In this document: piece by piece, positions 1-11,496 of the stretch | Position numbering within the stretch: the first letter of the stretch is position 1 | How the letters are laid out: the number at the start of each line of letters is the position of its first letter | The notes under the pieces: generated by a model | Databases searched by the model: none | Seen by the model: only the letters and a program-made list of their open reading frames with translations | Told to the model about the DNA's origin: nothing | Program-made: the position numbers and the translations under genes | DNA from: Paenibacillus taiwanensis DSM 18679 | Lineage (GTDB): Bacteria > Bacillota > Bacilli > Paenibacillales > Paenibacillaceae | Direction of reading: 5' to 3' | Length of the DNA: 64,000 nt | Assembly: GCF_000425125.1 (NCBI RefSeq) | Contig: NZ_KE384307.1 | Span: 670,846 to 734,845 of the forward strand

Positions 1-843
1 TTGCTGCCCAGCTGCGTTTAATAACAGATTGCCGATAACGGCGCCGATATCAAAGCCCATTGGACCGTAGTAAGCAAACTCAGGATCAATTACTTTAGTG
101 GATTGCGGCGTAATAAAGATGCTGCCCGTATGTAAATCGCCATGTAGCAACGCTTGTGCTTGTGACAAAAACTTTTGTCGTAACAGCATGACCTCGAACT
201 GAAGCGCTTGGTCGCTGCATAATGCGGCATGCTCGTCCAATATAGCTGTATCTATATTATTATTACTTGAATTTGTAAAGGGATCATCAAAAATAAGATC
301 TTCGGTAATTTTACATAACTCTGGGTTAATAAATTGTTCAACTTGCCTTTTCTTCAACTGCTGATTCATACCAAGATCGGAGGTGTAAAACAGCGTGTGT
401 GCAAGAAACTCCGAAATATGCTCTGCAAACAACGGATATTGTGTGCCAGCGATAAGACCTTGACGCATAATGACATGATCACTTAGGTCTTCCATCACAG
501 TCATCGCCATATCAGCATGAAATAAATAGACTTGCGGCACAAGATGTGGGACCAACTTTCCTTGCAAGAGTAGCGCTTCGCTTTCAATCCGTGCACGATC
601 TATCGTCAGCGGCCAAGATTCCCCTACAACCTTTGCATAAGGAAGAGCTTGCTTGATAATAATACTTTTGTTAAGGTCTTCGGTTGCATGTATGGCTTGA
701 ATTCGAAACACTAGATTTAAATTGCCGTCACCGATCTCTTCGCATTGCAGTTCAGTATCAGGGGTGAAAAATCCCTCAAGGCTCCGCGCCACTTCGATTG
801 CGTCTTCAATGGACAAGGGATGGTAAGTTGTAGCTTTTATCAT
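1..843 (-). CDS. mtnK: S-methyl-5-thioribose kinase MtnK, 3' part cut by window edge
   Basis: This kinase phosphorylates methylthioribose in the methionine salvage pathway, in the cytoplasm. The 281 visible codons run from an ATG at 843 off the left edge, so roughly the last quarter of a protein usually near 400 residues is missing. The N-terminal part reads MIKATTYHPLSIEDAIEVA and the conserved catalytic loop HGDLHTGSIF is followed by VIDPEFAYYGPMGFDIG, the pattern of MtnK in the APH/choline kinase fold. The start is set by a GGGAGGTG site nine bases upstream. I looked for an S-box riboswitch in the leader, as is usual for methionine genes in Bacillales, and did not see one. Confidence 0.9.
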   Translation of the reverse strand, partial: MIKATTYHPLSIEDAIEVARSLEGFFTPDTELQCEEIGDGNLNLVFRIQAIHATEDLNKSIIIKQALPYAKVVGESWPLTIDRARIESEALLLQGKLVPHLVPQVYLFHADMAMTVMEDLSDHVIMRQGLIAGTQYPLFAEHISEFLAHTLFYTSDLGMNQQLKKRQVEQFINPELCKITEDLIFDDPFTNSSNNNIDTAILDEHAALCSDQALQFEVMLLRQKFLSQAQALLHGDLHTGSIFITPQSTKVIDPEFAYYGPMGFDIGAVIGNLLLNAAGQQ

Positions 844-993
844 AGGCGGAAAGACACCTCCCGAGTTACAATATTCCTTCAATAGAAGGTTTTACATGTT
901 ATATGCTTGCGGAATAGTATAAAGTATTTTTTTGCCTATTTAAATACTAAATTTGCAAGTTGTGTTTCATGGGACGCGGGCAGGGTAAGTATG

Positions 994-1045
994 GATAGGA
1001 GCTAACTGGCGAAATAAGCTGTAACGGTGCCAGCGGCGACCTATC
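994..1045. other. Nested inverted repeat between mtnK and dps
   Basis: In the 348-base gap between the divergent mtnK and dps starts, GATAGG (994-999) pairs with CCTATC (1040-1045). Two small arms lie inside it: AGCT with AGCT, and GCC with GGC around an AGC loop. This gives a possible three-way junction on either strand. It matches no riboswitch class I know. Apart from this and the PerR-like box I see nothing else in the gap. Confidence 0.25.
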
Positions 1046-1119
1046 AGGTGAATTTGGAAGTGTAAAATATTACTACATAATGAGGCTCTGGAATCACTTG
1101 ATTAAAATTAATTATTAGA

Positions 1120-1134
1120 TTAGAATAATTATCA
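1120..1134 (+). promoter_or_regulatory. PerR-like operator upstream of dps
   Basis: The sequence TTAGAATAATTATCA fits the 7-1-7 PerR/Fur consensus TTATAATNATTATAA with one change in each half. It lies about 60 bases before the dps start. MrgA, the Dps of Bacillus subtilis, is a known PerR target, so peroxide-induced expression is a reasonable inference. Confidence 0.5.
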
Positions 1135-1191
1135 ACAAGAAGTTATTAAATTTAATTTCACTACCCATTTTATCTATAGGAGGCTATTCAC

Positions 1192-1632
1192 ATGGCTAAA
1201 GAAAATGTTCAGAAATTGTTAAATCAAGAGGTAGCAAATTTGAATGTGTTGTACGTAAAGCTTCACAATTATCACTGGTTTGTTAAAGGACATTTGTTCT
1301 TTACTCTGCATGAGAAGTTTGAAGAACTCTATAACGATGTTACGTTGAAGATGGATGAAGTAGCAGAACGTCTGTTGACCATTGGCGGCAAGCCTTATGC
1401 AACAATGAAACAATATTTGGAGCATACAACGTTGGAAGAAGGAGATAGTACTATTCCGGCTGACAAGATGGTTAAGCAGCTGATTGCTGATTTTAATCAA
1501 TTAAATAAAGAGTTTGAAGAAGCGATGGCTGCTGCGGAAGAAGCAGGGGACGAGGCGACAAGTGATATGTTCTTGGGCATGAAGTCCGACTTTGAAAAGC
1601 ATGTGTGGATGCTGAATGCTTACATGGGTTAA
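1192..1632 (+). CDS. dps: Dps/MrgA-type mini-ferritin
   Basis: Dps dodecamers oxidise and store iron with hydrogen peroxide and shield DNA during stress. The 146-residue length is usual. The ferroxidase pattern spans LHNYHWFVKG and KMDEVAERL, with H28, H40, D55 and E59 at the expected inter-subunit positions; the helix ending GGKP and the HVWML C-terminus are also typical. The start follows an AGGAGGC site with good spacing. The gene stands alone, with a PerR-like box upstream and a hairpin terminator downstream. It is close to the suf operon, so iron storage and cluster assembly are neighbours. Confidence 0.92.
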   Translation: MAKENVQKLLNQEVANLNVLYVKLHNYHWFVKGHLFFTLHEKFEELYNDVTLKMDEVAERLLTIGGKPYATMKQYLEHTTLEEGDSTIPADKMVKQLIADFNQLNKEFEEAMAAAEEAGDEATSDMFLGMKSDFEKHVWMLNAYMG

Positions 1633-1730
1633 TTTTGTTCACAGCTTTTGCTCGCAGCACACTAGTACAACTTGCTTTGGAAGTAATAAATAAGGCCGAT
1701 CCATATACTCGAAAAAGAGACGACATTAGC

Positions 1731-1759
1731 AAGCGCATCCGCTCCAGGATGCGCTTTTG
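1731..1759 (+). terminator. Terminator of dps
   Basis: A ten-base stem AAGCGCATCC (1731-1740) pairs with GGATGCGCTT (1747-1756) around a six-base loop and runs into TTTT. It lies about 100 bases after the dps stop. Confidence 0.85.
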
Positions 1760-1780
1760 TTTCGAGAAGTTAAAATTTTA

Positions 1781-1837
1781 ACGTTTTCGAAATAAATAAT
1801 ATTTATTTTGGAAAGAGATTGGAAATGCCGAAAACGT
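1781..1837. repeat. Spaced inverted repeat upstream of suf promoter
   Basis: A perfect nine-base inverted repeat, ACGTTTTCG (1781-1789) and CGAAAACGT (1829-1837), encloses an AT-rich near-palindrome with arms AAATAAAT and ATTTATTT (1790-1808). It lies between the dps terminator and the suf promoter. It could be an operator or a structured element; no known regulator site matches it fully. Confidence 0.35.
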
Positions 1838-1910
1838 GATAATACTGGTGTTATACGGGCTATTATAGGGGAGTGTGGTTGAAATGGTAAGTTGAAACCA
1901 TTAAAATCAT

Positions 1911-1949
1911 ATTGAGAATCATTGAGAATCACTTTATAATAACTATAAT
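1911..1949 (+). promoter_or_regulatory. Two overlapping suf promoters built by a direct repeat, with Fur-like sequence
   Basis: The decamer ATTGAGAATC occurs twice in tandem (1911-1920, 1921-1930). Each copy carries TTGAGA. The first is 17 bases from TATAAT at 1935-1940 and the second 16 bases from TATAAT at 1944-1949, so two sigma-A promoters overlap. The core TGAGAATCATT resembles half of a Fur box, so iron control is possible but not certain. Confidence 0.55.
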
Positions 1950-2060
1950 GTGATAAATTTTATAGAAATCACGTAGGGCTGTTTTTTTAGAACTGCATAT
2001 TCACTTCAAGTTATTTATAAGCACCTATTAAAACGATGAACATTTGGAGGTACAGCACAC

Positions 2061-2843
2061 ATGGCAACTCAATTCGTCATTGATGGTCTGAAGGCGACCA
2101 TTGAAGGAAAAGAAATTTTAAAAGGAATCAACTTGGAAATGAAGGGTGGCGAGGTTCACGCGATCATGGGACCAAACGGTACTGGTAAAAGTACACTTGC
2201 GTCTGCATTGATGGGCCATCCTAAGTATGAAGTGACAGATGGTGCTGTTTCCCTTGACGGGGAAGACGTACTTGAAATGGAAGTAGACGAGCGCGCACGT
2301 GCAGGTCTGTTCCTTGCTATGCAATATCCAAGTGAAATTGCGGGTGTTACGAACTCTGATTTCTTGCGTAGTGCGATTAATGCACGTCGTGGTGAAGGTA
2401 ACGAGATTTCCCTTATCAAGTTTATTCGCCAAATGGAAAGCAAGATGAAAGAATTGGACATGAACGATGAGTTTGCACATCGTTACCTGAATGAAGGCTT
2501 CTCCGGTGGTGAGAAGAAGCGTAATGAGATTTTGCAAATGATGATGATTGAGCCTAAAATTGTTATTCTCGATGAGATCGACTCCGGTCTGGACATTGAT
2601 GCGTTGAAAATTGTAGCAAATGGCGTAAATGCAATGCGCAGCGAAGATCGTGGCTTCTTGATTATTACGCACTACCAACGTCTGTTGAACTACATTAAAC
2701 CAGATTTCGTCCATGTGATGATGCAGGGTCGTATCGTTAAATCCGGCGGACCAGAGCTTGCACAGCGTCTGGAAGCAGAGGGTTACGATTGGGTAAAAGA
2801 AGAGCTTGGCATTACAGACGAAACTGTTGGTCATGACGAGTAG
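2061..2843 (+). CDS. sufC: Fe-S assembly ATPase SufC
   Basis: SufC is the ABC-type ATPase of the SufBCD scaffold, which builds iron-sulphur clusters in the cytoplasm. The 260 residues contain a Walker A motif GPNGTGKST at 37-45, the signature SGGEKKR at 148-154 and a Walker B ending in D171-E172 followed by IDSGLD. The SGGEKKRNE form is typical of SufC rather than of transporter ATPases. It is the first gene of a five-gene operon, with sufD 36 bases downstream. The start follows TGGAGGT. Confidence 0.97.
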   Translation: MATQFVIDGLKATIEGKEILKGINLEMKGGEVHAIMGPNGTGKSTLASALMGHPKYEVTDGAVSLDGEDVLEMEVDERARAGLFLAMQYPSEIAGVTNSDFLRSAINARRGEGNEISLIKFIRQMESKMKELDMNDEFAHRYLNEGFSGGEKKRNEILQMMMIEPKIVILDEIDSGLDIDALKIVANGVNAMRSEDRGFLIITHYQRLLNYIKPDFVHVMMQGRIVKSGGPELAQRLEAEGYDWVKEELGITDETVGHDE

Positions 2844-2879
2844 TCGTAACGATCGATAGACAGGAGGAGCGATAGACCG

Positions 2880-5825
<2,946 letters not shown>

Positions 5826-5876
5826 GCTTTGAGTGAGTAGTAAGTACGTAACCCGTACAAAAGGAGGTACACGGCT

Positions 5877-7274
5877 ATGGCTAAGCAAATGCCTGAAATG
5901 GAAGAGTACAAATATGGCTTCCGCGACAATCACCAAGCGGTGTTCCAATCCGGTAAAGGTTTGACACCGGAAATCGTCAAGGAAATTTCTAAAATTAAAG
6001 GCGAGTCCGAATGGATGTTGAACTTCCGTTTGAAGTCGCTAGATCAGTTTAACAAGATGGAAACACCAAAGTGGGGTGGAGATCTCGATGGTCTCGACTT
6101 TAACGATATTCAGTATTATGTTCGACCTTCCGAGAAGCAGGGCAAGACGTGGGAAGAGGTCCCTCAGGAAATTAAAGAAACGTTTGATAAGCTAGGTATT
6201 CCTGAAGCAGAGCAAAAGTTCTTGGCAGGGGTATCTGCTCAGTACGAATCTGAGGTTGTATACCACAGCATGCAGAAGGAGCTTGAAGATCAGGGTGTTA
6301 TCTTTACGGATACGGACACTGCGCTTCGTGAGCATCCAGAACTGTTCAAAGAGTACTTTGGAACCGTTGTTCCCATTGCTGATAACAAATTTGCAGCATT
6401 AAACAGCGCGGTATGGTCTGGAGGAAGCTTCATTTATGTGCCGAAAGGTGTTAAATGTGAAATTCCTTTACAAGCGTATTTCCGTATCAACTCGGAAAAT
6501 ATGGGTCAATTCGAGCGCACGCTTATTATTGCGGACGAAGATAGCTTTGTGCACTACGTAGAAGGCTGTACGGCTCCAATTTACAGCACAAACTCTTTGC
6601 ATAGTGCGGTCGTTGAAATTATCGTTAAGAAAAATGCTCGTGTTCGTTATACGACAATTCAGAACTGGGCACCTAACATTTACAACCTAGTGACGAAGCG
6701 CGCTGTATGTGAAGAAAATGCAAACATGGAGTGGGTTGACGGCAACATCGGCTCCAAGTTGACGATGAAGTACCCGGCAGTTGTATTAAAAGGCCGTGGC
6801 GCTAAAGGCTCTGTATTATCCATTGCAGTAGCAGGCAAAGGTCAGCACCAAGACGCTGGAGCAAAAATGATCCACCTTGCACCAGATACAACTTCGACGA
6901 TTATTTCGAAGTCGATCTCGAAACATGGTGGTAAGGTGACATATCGTGGTCTGGCATCGTTTGGTCGTAATTCGGAAGGTTCCAAGTCTAACGTTAAGTG
7001 TGATACGTTGATTTTGGACAATGAATCCACTTCGGATACGATTCCATACAATGAAATTATGAATGATAACATTCAACTAGAACATGAAGCTACGGTATCC
7101 AAAGTGTCCGAAGACCAGCTCTTCTACTTGATGAGCCGCGGTCTGACCGAGAATGAAGCTACACAAATGATCGTTATGGGCTTTATCGAGCCGTTTACAA
7201 AAGAACTGCCGATGGAGTATGCGGTTGAGATGAATCGATTAATCAAGTTCGAGATGGAAGGCTCCATCGGTTAA
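5877..7274 (+). CDS. sufB: Fe-S assembly scaffold protein SufB
   Basis: SufB is the scaffold subunit on which the cluster forms together with SufC and SufD. It has 465 residues, the usual length, with the conserved stretches [31 protein letters not shown] and [16 protein letters not shown]. The start follows AAGGAGG. It is the last gene of the operon, and a long hairpin follows its stop. Confidence 0.96.
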   Translation: MAKQMPEMEEYKYGFRDNHQAVFQSGKGLTPEIVKEISKIKGESEWMLNFRLKSLDQFNKMETPKWGGDLDGLDFNDIQYYVRPSEKQGKTWEEVPQEIKETFDKLGIPEAEQKFLAGVSAQYESEVVYHSMQKELEDQGVIFTDTDTALREHPELFKEYFGTVVPIADNKFAALNSAVWSGGSFIYVPKGVKCEIPLQAYFRINSENMGQFERTLIIADEDSFVHYVEGCTAPIYSTNSLHSAVVEIIVKKNARVRYTTIQNWAPNIYNLVTKRAVCEENANMEWVDGNIGSKLTMKYPAVVLKGRGAKGSVLSIAVAGKGQHQDAGAKMIHLAPDTTSTIISKSISKHGGKVTYRGLASFGRNSEGSKSNVKCDTLILDNESTSDTIPYNEIMNDNIQLEHEATVSKVSEDQLFYLMSRGLTENEATQMIVMGFIEPFTKELPMEYAVEMNRLIKFEMEGSIG

Positions 7275-7284
7275 TATAAATGCA

Positions 7285-7357
7285 AATGTATTTAAGGGCT
7301 AAGCGGTATTTGTGAGAGTGGTTAATACCGTTAAAATACCGCTTAGTCAAATACATT
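7285..7357. terminator. Long two-part hairpin after sufB
   Basis: An inner twelve-base stem CTAAGCGGTATT (7299-7310) pairs with AATACCGCTTAG (7335-7346). An outer nine-base stem AATGTATTT (7285-7293) pairs with AAATACATT (7349-7357). No clean T run follows at once, but TTCTTTTTC comes soon after. It most likely ends the suf operon. Between it and the next gene I see only an AT-rich stretch with TATAAT at 7637-7642. Confidence 0.6.
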
Positions 7358-7677
7358 CGTTACATATTGTTCTTTTTCTATGTATCAAATGAAAATTCTG
7401 CTTATATGATTTTGTAATAAGGTGAATAGTGTGATATACACTAGTCAATCAAACACATAAGTTATGAACGAATCCGTATATACTTTGTACGGGTTCTTTT
7501 TGTTTATTCTTATGGAGCGTGTGTTTCATCCTTCCTCTAGTATTACTTGGATACAATCCTGCTCTTTTAGTTATTGTTCATATTACTTTTTATTATTTTA
7601 TTTTCCTAAAGTATTCCATATTGGATGGATTAATAGTATAATAACCTTTGAAATCCATATATTAGGAGGTTTTGCTT

Positions 7678-8136
7678 ATGAAATTGAAAAAAATATTGCT
7701 CACCTTTGTGGCTGCAACATCAGTATTCGCATTTTCCCAGTCTGCTTTTGCCAAAGCAGGATTGGCGGACAAGTTCACAGAGGCGATACCATTGAGCCTT
7801 AGTTCTACCTTCAATATGTATCTTGACACAGATATCGGCGATGGAGATTGGTACTCCTATACTAATACATCAGGACAGACTCAGAATATTGTGTATGGAG
7901 CGTATCCCGTATCGCCCTCTTCGGGATTAAATGTGGACATAACTATTCTGGTACAATTATTTGATGGTACTATTATTCCAGTGGGGACACAAGGCGATAC
8001 GGGGCCTGGAAATGTTCAAACCTCTGTTGCAAGTATTGTACCAGGTACAAAAGTTCTTTGGAGAGTCTTTGGACATAATCCGTATACGGATGGTGGTTCA
8101 GATAAGCCTTATACCGCGTTTGTTTATCAACAATAG
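7678..8136 (+). CDS. Small secreted protein, PPC-like beta-sandwich candidate
   Basis: The 152-residue product has a clear signal peptide with a lysine-rich N-terminus and a likely cut after AFA at residue 25. The mature part contains DGDWYSYTN, an aromatic-rich motif of the kind seen in bacterial pre-peptidase C-terminal (PPC) domains, then VQLFDG and LWRVFGHN in the expected strand order. The ATG at 7678 is preferred to a TTG six bases earlier because of the AGGAGG spacing. The gene downstream has the same layout, so the two look like paralogues. There is no catalytic domain; a binding or matrix role is a guess. Confidence 0.6.
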   Translation: MKLKKILLTFVAATSVFAFSQSAFAKAGLADKFTEAIPLSLSSTFNMYLDTDIGDGDWYSYTNTSGQTQNIVYGAYPVSPSSGLNVDITILVQLFDGTIIPVGTQGDTGPGNVQTSVASIVPGTKVLWRVFGHNPYTDGGSDKPYTAFVYQQ

Positions 8137-8414
8137 AAAATTATTGTGGATCATATGCTATCAAATAAAAATCTTTAATGGCTGACAAAAGAACGGTTTC
8201 ATTTTTGATGTCACATACCAATTAATAGTGTAGTAATTTTGCCATAATCAGATTTTACGCCCCAAAAGGTCATCCCCATATCGTGCTACTTAATAATACT
8301 CCCATTTAACAGAACTAAAGGTGTACTCGGTATCTTCTGTAACATTTTTATTTGTTAAAACTTAAAATATTTAGCTAATAGTAGTTTTAGAACTAACTCA
8401 TTCGGAGGAAAAAA

Positions 8415-8870
8415 ATGAAAATAAAGCAAATTTTAATTACACTGATTACTGCCGTCAGTTTGTTATCATATTCTCAGCCAGCACAGGCGATACAAGGGTT
8501 TTATGACAAGAAAGCAGATGCAAAGGTATTAAGTGATAGTGAGCATATTGGATTTGCATTAACAAGTGCAGACGATGCTGATTGGTTTAAATGGACAAAT
8601 AATACAACAACAACAAAATATGCAAATGCAGTATTAAATATTATCGATCCAGATTCGGTTACTAATTATGATTTAGCTTTTGACATGCATTATTCTCAAC
8701 ACATCAACACGGGATTATTGTATACGCATGATACTGGACCAAATGGGCTTGATGCATTAAATTTTTTTCAAATACCCCCTGGCGCAACGATCTACCTTAA
8801 AGTACTTTCTAAACAAGGGACATTTTCACCAAAGAGTTATTCTGTAAGGTGGAGTGTTCAAAATGTATAG
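8415..8870 (+). CDS. Small secreted protein, paralogue of the gene at 7678
   Basis: The 151-residue product has a signal peptide with a likely cut after AQA at residue 25. The motif DDADWFKWTNN matches DGDWYSYTN of the upstream neighbour, and YDLAFDMHYS and IYLKVLSK sit where PPC-type domains have strands. It has its own GGAGGA site and lies 278 bases after the first copy, so it may be separately transcribed. Base composition is richer in A and T than most of the window, which may point to acquisition. The function is unknown. Confidence 0.6.
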   Translation: MKIKQILITLITAVSLLSYSQPAQAIQGFYDKKADAKVLSDSEHIGFALTSADDADWFKWTNNTTTTKYANAVLNIIDPDSVTNYDLAFDMHYSQHINTGLLYTHDTGPNGLDALNFFQIPPGATIYLKVLSKQGTFSPKSYSVRWSVQNV

Positions 8871-9120
8871 TGATGAGGATTTGCCACTGACAGTTAAATT
8901 GGCCATTAATTCTACCAAATGTGCTTTGCTTCATATTCATCTTTAAACAACGTGTTTATAATGTAATAATACATCGTATTAGGACTATTGATCGTATTGC
9001 TGTCAAACTGTTGAATCACATAAGTGTTGGTTCTGTTGAGTATGGATTGCCTCATTTGGTTGAACTAAATCTTCACTCATAAAGTCATAATTGACAAACT
9101 AGGATATATATAAAGAAATG

Positions 9121-9155
9121 TAAAAAATAGGCCTGTCCATTAAGGACAAGCCTAT
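9121..9155 (-). terminator. Terminator of the HD-GYP gene
   Basis: On the minus strand ATAGGCTTGTCC pairs with GGACAGGCCTAT and is followed by a run of T. It lies directly after the stop of the minus-strand HD-GYP gene. Confidence 0.85.
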
Positions 9156-9163
9156 TGCTAATG

Positions 9164-10249
9164 CTACTCGTGCAGCACACGTTCGATCTCCAGCTTACGA
9201 TTCTGGGAGAGATCGATAAATTGCTGGTCCACACGGACAAGCGGTCTGAAAAATTCAGTGTTATGATTCATCACGATAATTCCAGTACGGCCATCTGTCA
9301 GGATGACTTGCTTATGTAAAAAATTAGGAAGCATATAACGGATAAAGGTATGTGTAATGATAGGATCGAGCTGATCGAAGCTCATCTGATACAGTTCCTT
9401 TAATACGCTGAATAAATCTTGCTTCTCGCGGTACGCACGCTTGGAAATCATGGCGCTGTATACATCAGCCACAGCTACAATCTTGGCAACTTTATGAATC
9501 TGATCGCCTGTTAATGCTAACGGGTATCCGCTGCCATTCATTCGCTCATGATGCTGCAAGGCGGCAAATGAAAGCCAGTCGTCGTTATAACTAGCATTGA
9601 TGATCTCATGTCCAGCGATTGTGTGTTTCTTCATCTGTTCGAATTCGTCAGGTGTAAGCGGAGACGGCTTGTTCAGAATAGCATGATCAATACGACATTT
9701 GCCAATGTCGTGTAAGTATCCTGCTTTGCCGATTCGAAGTGCTTCGCTTGGGCTATAGCCGAGCCATGTCGCCAAGTAGTATGATAACATACTGACTTTA
9801 ATGGACTGCTGGCACGTATAGTCATCCTCTGAATTCAATTGCAGCAATAAGGAGACGACATCACGTTCTTTCTTGAATTCTTCTAACAACGGAGTAATCG
9901 TATTCTCCACAACTTCCTGGATGATTACACCATTCGTCTGCGCATGATGAAACAACAAATTAGTGTCTTTAAGCGCTTCCTCATACCTCGGGACAAAGCG
10001 ATCATGAACGGAGGCTGGTGTAGCTTCCTTCAATTCTGCCGCGGCAGCCGTCAGTTTCATGGTATCGATATTGGATTGCGGGCTTACTCTTTCCATAATA
10101 TCTAGCATGTCGATATTGTGGCGTTTAAGAATGTCTATATCTCGCGCTCTAATAATGGTGCCGGCGGAGATAATGTTAACTCCATTCTCATTAAAAATAT
10201 CCTTGATGATAATATCTCCATCATGTACTTCAGTAACATGAACGCGCAT
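9164..10249 (-). CDS. HD-GYP domain protein, probable cyclic-di-GMP phosphodiesterase
   Basis: HD-GYP proteins hydrolyse cyclic-di-GMP, which controls motility and surface growth. The 361-residue product has an N-terminal region of about 120 residues and then the HD-GYP domain, with HDIGK near residue 180 and HHERMNGSGYP near 233. A longer reading from 10330 is open, but the MRVHVTEV start at 10249 lines up with the MRYVPITA start of the paralogue at 11497, so I prefer it; neither start has a strong ribosome site. No membrane segment is seen. The paralogue lies on the other side of uppP. Confidence 0.85.
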   Translation of the reverse strand: MRVHVTEVHDGDIIIKDIFNENGVNIISAGTIIRARDIDILKRHNIDMLDIMERVSPQSNIDTMKLTAAAAELKEATPASVHDRFVPRYEEALKDTNLLFHHAQTNGVIIQEVVENTITPLLEEFKKERDVVSLLLQLNSEDDYTCQQSIKVSMLSYYLATWLGYSPSEALRIGKAGYLHDIGKCRIDHAILNKPSPLTPDEFEQMKKHTIAGHEIINASYNDDWLSFAALQHHERMNGSGYPLALTGDQIHKVAKIVAVADVYSAMISKRAYREKQDLFSVLKELYQMSFDQLDPIITHTFIRYMLPNFLHKQVILTDGRTGIIVMNHNTEFFRPLVRVDQQFIDLSQNRKLEIERVLHE

Positions 10250-10539
10250 GGTGCGATTCACCGATCCCCAACTGTATTTGACTTCATGTAAAGTTATCAT
10301 AACAACATTATTCCAGCCATACAATAACATTAGCTAAAAAAACAGCTATATTGACGAATAATCATGAATTATATTGTAATTTGTATATTTCTCAGTTGTT
10401 AAAATGGAAACTTTTGTGTGTGAAGGGGCGTACTTGCCCAAGATAGTCATTCTTTATCGTTTCTGATATGCTTATAGTTGGCTTCTAGGACATACATATA
10501 AGAAAAGCTTTCTTACGAATGAAAGGAGTGTATTTTTGT

Positions 10540-11364
10540 ATGTTAACTGTTTTAGTTGCCATCTTACTAGGGGTTGTAGAAGGTCTAACCGAATTTATTC
10601 CTGTATCCTCCACGGGACATATGATTTTGACGGCCAAGCTGATGGGAATTAATGACCAGAGCGAGCTGTTGAAATCGTTTGAAATCGCTATTCAACTTGG
10701 AGCTATATTGGCGATCATGATCGTATACTGGAATCGCCTATTAACCATGTTCGGACTCAAACAGCGCTCTGTCTCCAAAGGCGGCGTACCGCAGAAACAG
10801 CTTAATTTGCTGCACGTAGCATTAGGTATCTCACCTGCATTGCTGACGGCTTATTTCGCCAAAGATTTTATCAAAAGCTTGTTTAGCGCCAGTACGGTGC
10901 TGTGGGCGCTAGTTGCAGGAGCTATATTTATGATAGCAGCCGAAAGGATCGGTTCACGACGACGTCCTTCGGCGGAAACGTTGGATGATATTAGTTATGG
11001 GCAGGCGTTCATGATTGGCATTTATCAAATCATTTCCGTATTATGGCCTGGGTTTTCTCGTTCCGGTTCGACGATGGCGGGAGGCATGCTGAGTAGGGTA
11101 AGTTACCGTGCAGCGGCGGATTTTTCCTTCCTGATGGCGATCCCTATTATGGTAGTAGTTTGTGGATATGAATTAATGAGCAGCTATAAGCTGTTTACAC
11201 CGGGCGTGCTTGGTTTTTTTGCGCTTGGATTTATCGTGTCGTTTGCTGTTGCTTACATCGTGGTGGTAGCCTTTTTAAAACACATTCAAAATATTAAGTT
11301 ATGGCATTTTGCCGTATATCGACTTGTACTGGCGGGAATGTTCTGGTTTTTTGTTATGCGCTAG
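10540..11364 (+). CDS. uppP: Undecaprenyl-diphosphatase UppP (BacA family)
   Basis: UppP is an integral membrane enzyme that dephosphorylates undecaprenyl pyrophosphate so the lipid carrier of cell-wall synthesis can be reused; extra copies give bacitracin tolerance. The 274-residue protein is hydrophobic throughout. It has the motifs EGLTEFIPVSSTGH (14-27) and GFSRSGSTMAGG near residue 172, which form the active site. The AAAGGAGTG site at 10522 fits the ATG at 10540, not the in-frame ATG at 10519. Confidence 0.95.
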   Translation: MLTVLVAILLGVVEGLTEFIPVSSTGHMILTAKLMGINDQSELLKSFEIAIQLGAILAIMIVYWNRLLTMFGLKQRSVSKGGVPQKQLNLLHVALGISPALLTAYFAKDFIKSLFSASTVLWALVAGAIFMIAAERIGSRRRPSAETLDDISYGQAFMIGIYQIISVLWPGFSRSGSTMAGGMLSRVSYRAAADFSFLMAIPIMVVVCGYELMSSYKLFTPGVLGFFALGFIVSFAVAYIVVVAFLKHIQNIKLWHFAVYRLVLAGMFWFFVMR

Positions 11365-11496
11365 CCTAAATCGACAAATAACTGCAAAATATGACCGTTT
11401 AATAATCGTCATGGACGCAAAGAAATGTTATGATATGGACAAGTGCTCCATGCAATATGTGTAGCAAAGATAGTCTACAGCAGGGGTTGACAATGT

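Noticed and set aside
844..1191. S-box (SAM) riboswitch upstream of mtnK
   Set aside because: Looked for because it is common there; the conserved core is not present on the minus strand.
7464..7802. 112-codon frame overlapping the first secreted protein
   Set aside because: It has no ribosome site and conflicts with a gene that has a good start and signal peptide.
8912..9055. 47-codon minus-strand frame starting MRQSILNRTN
   Set aside because: The codon choice looks plausible, but there is no ribosome site or known relative, so I do not call it a gene.
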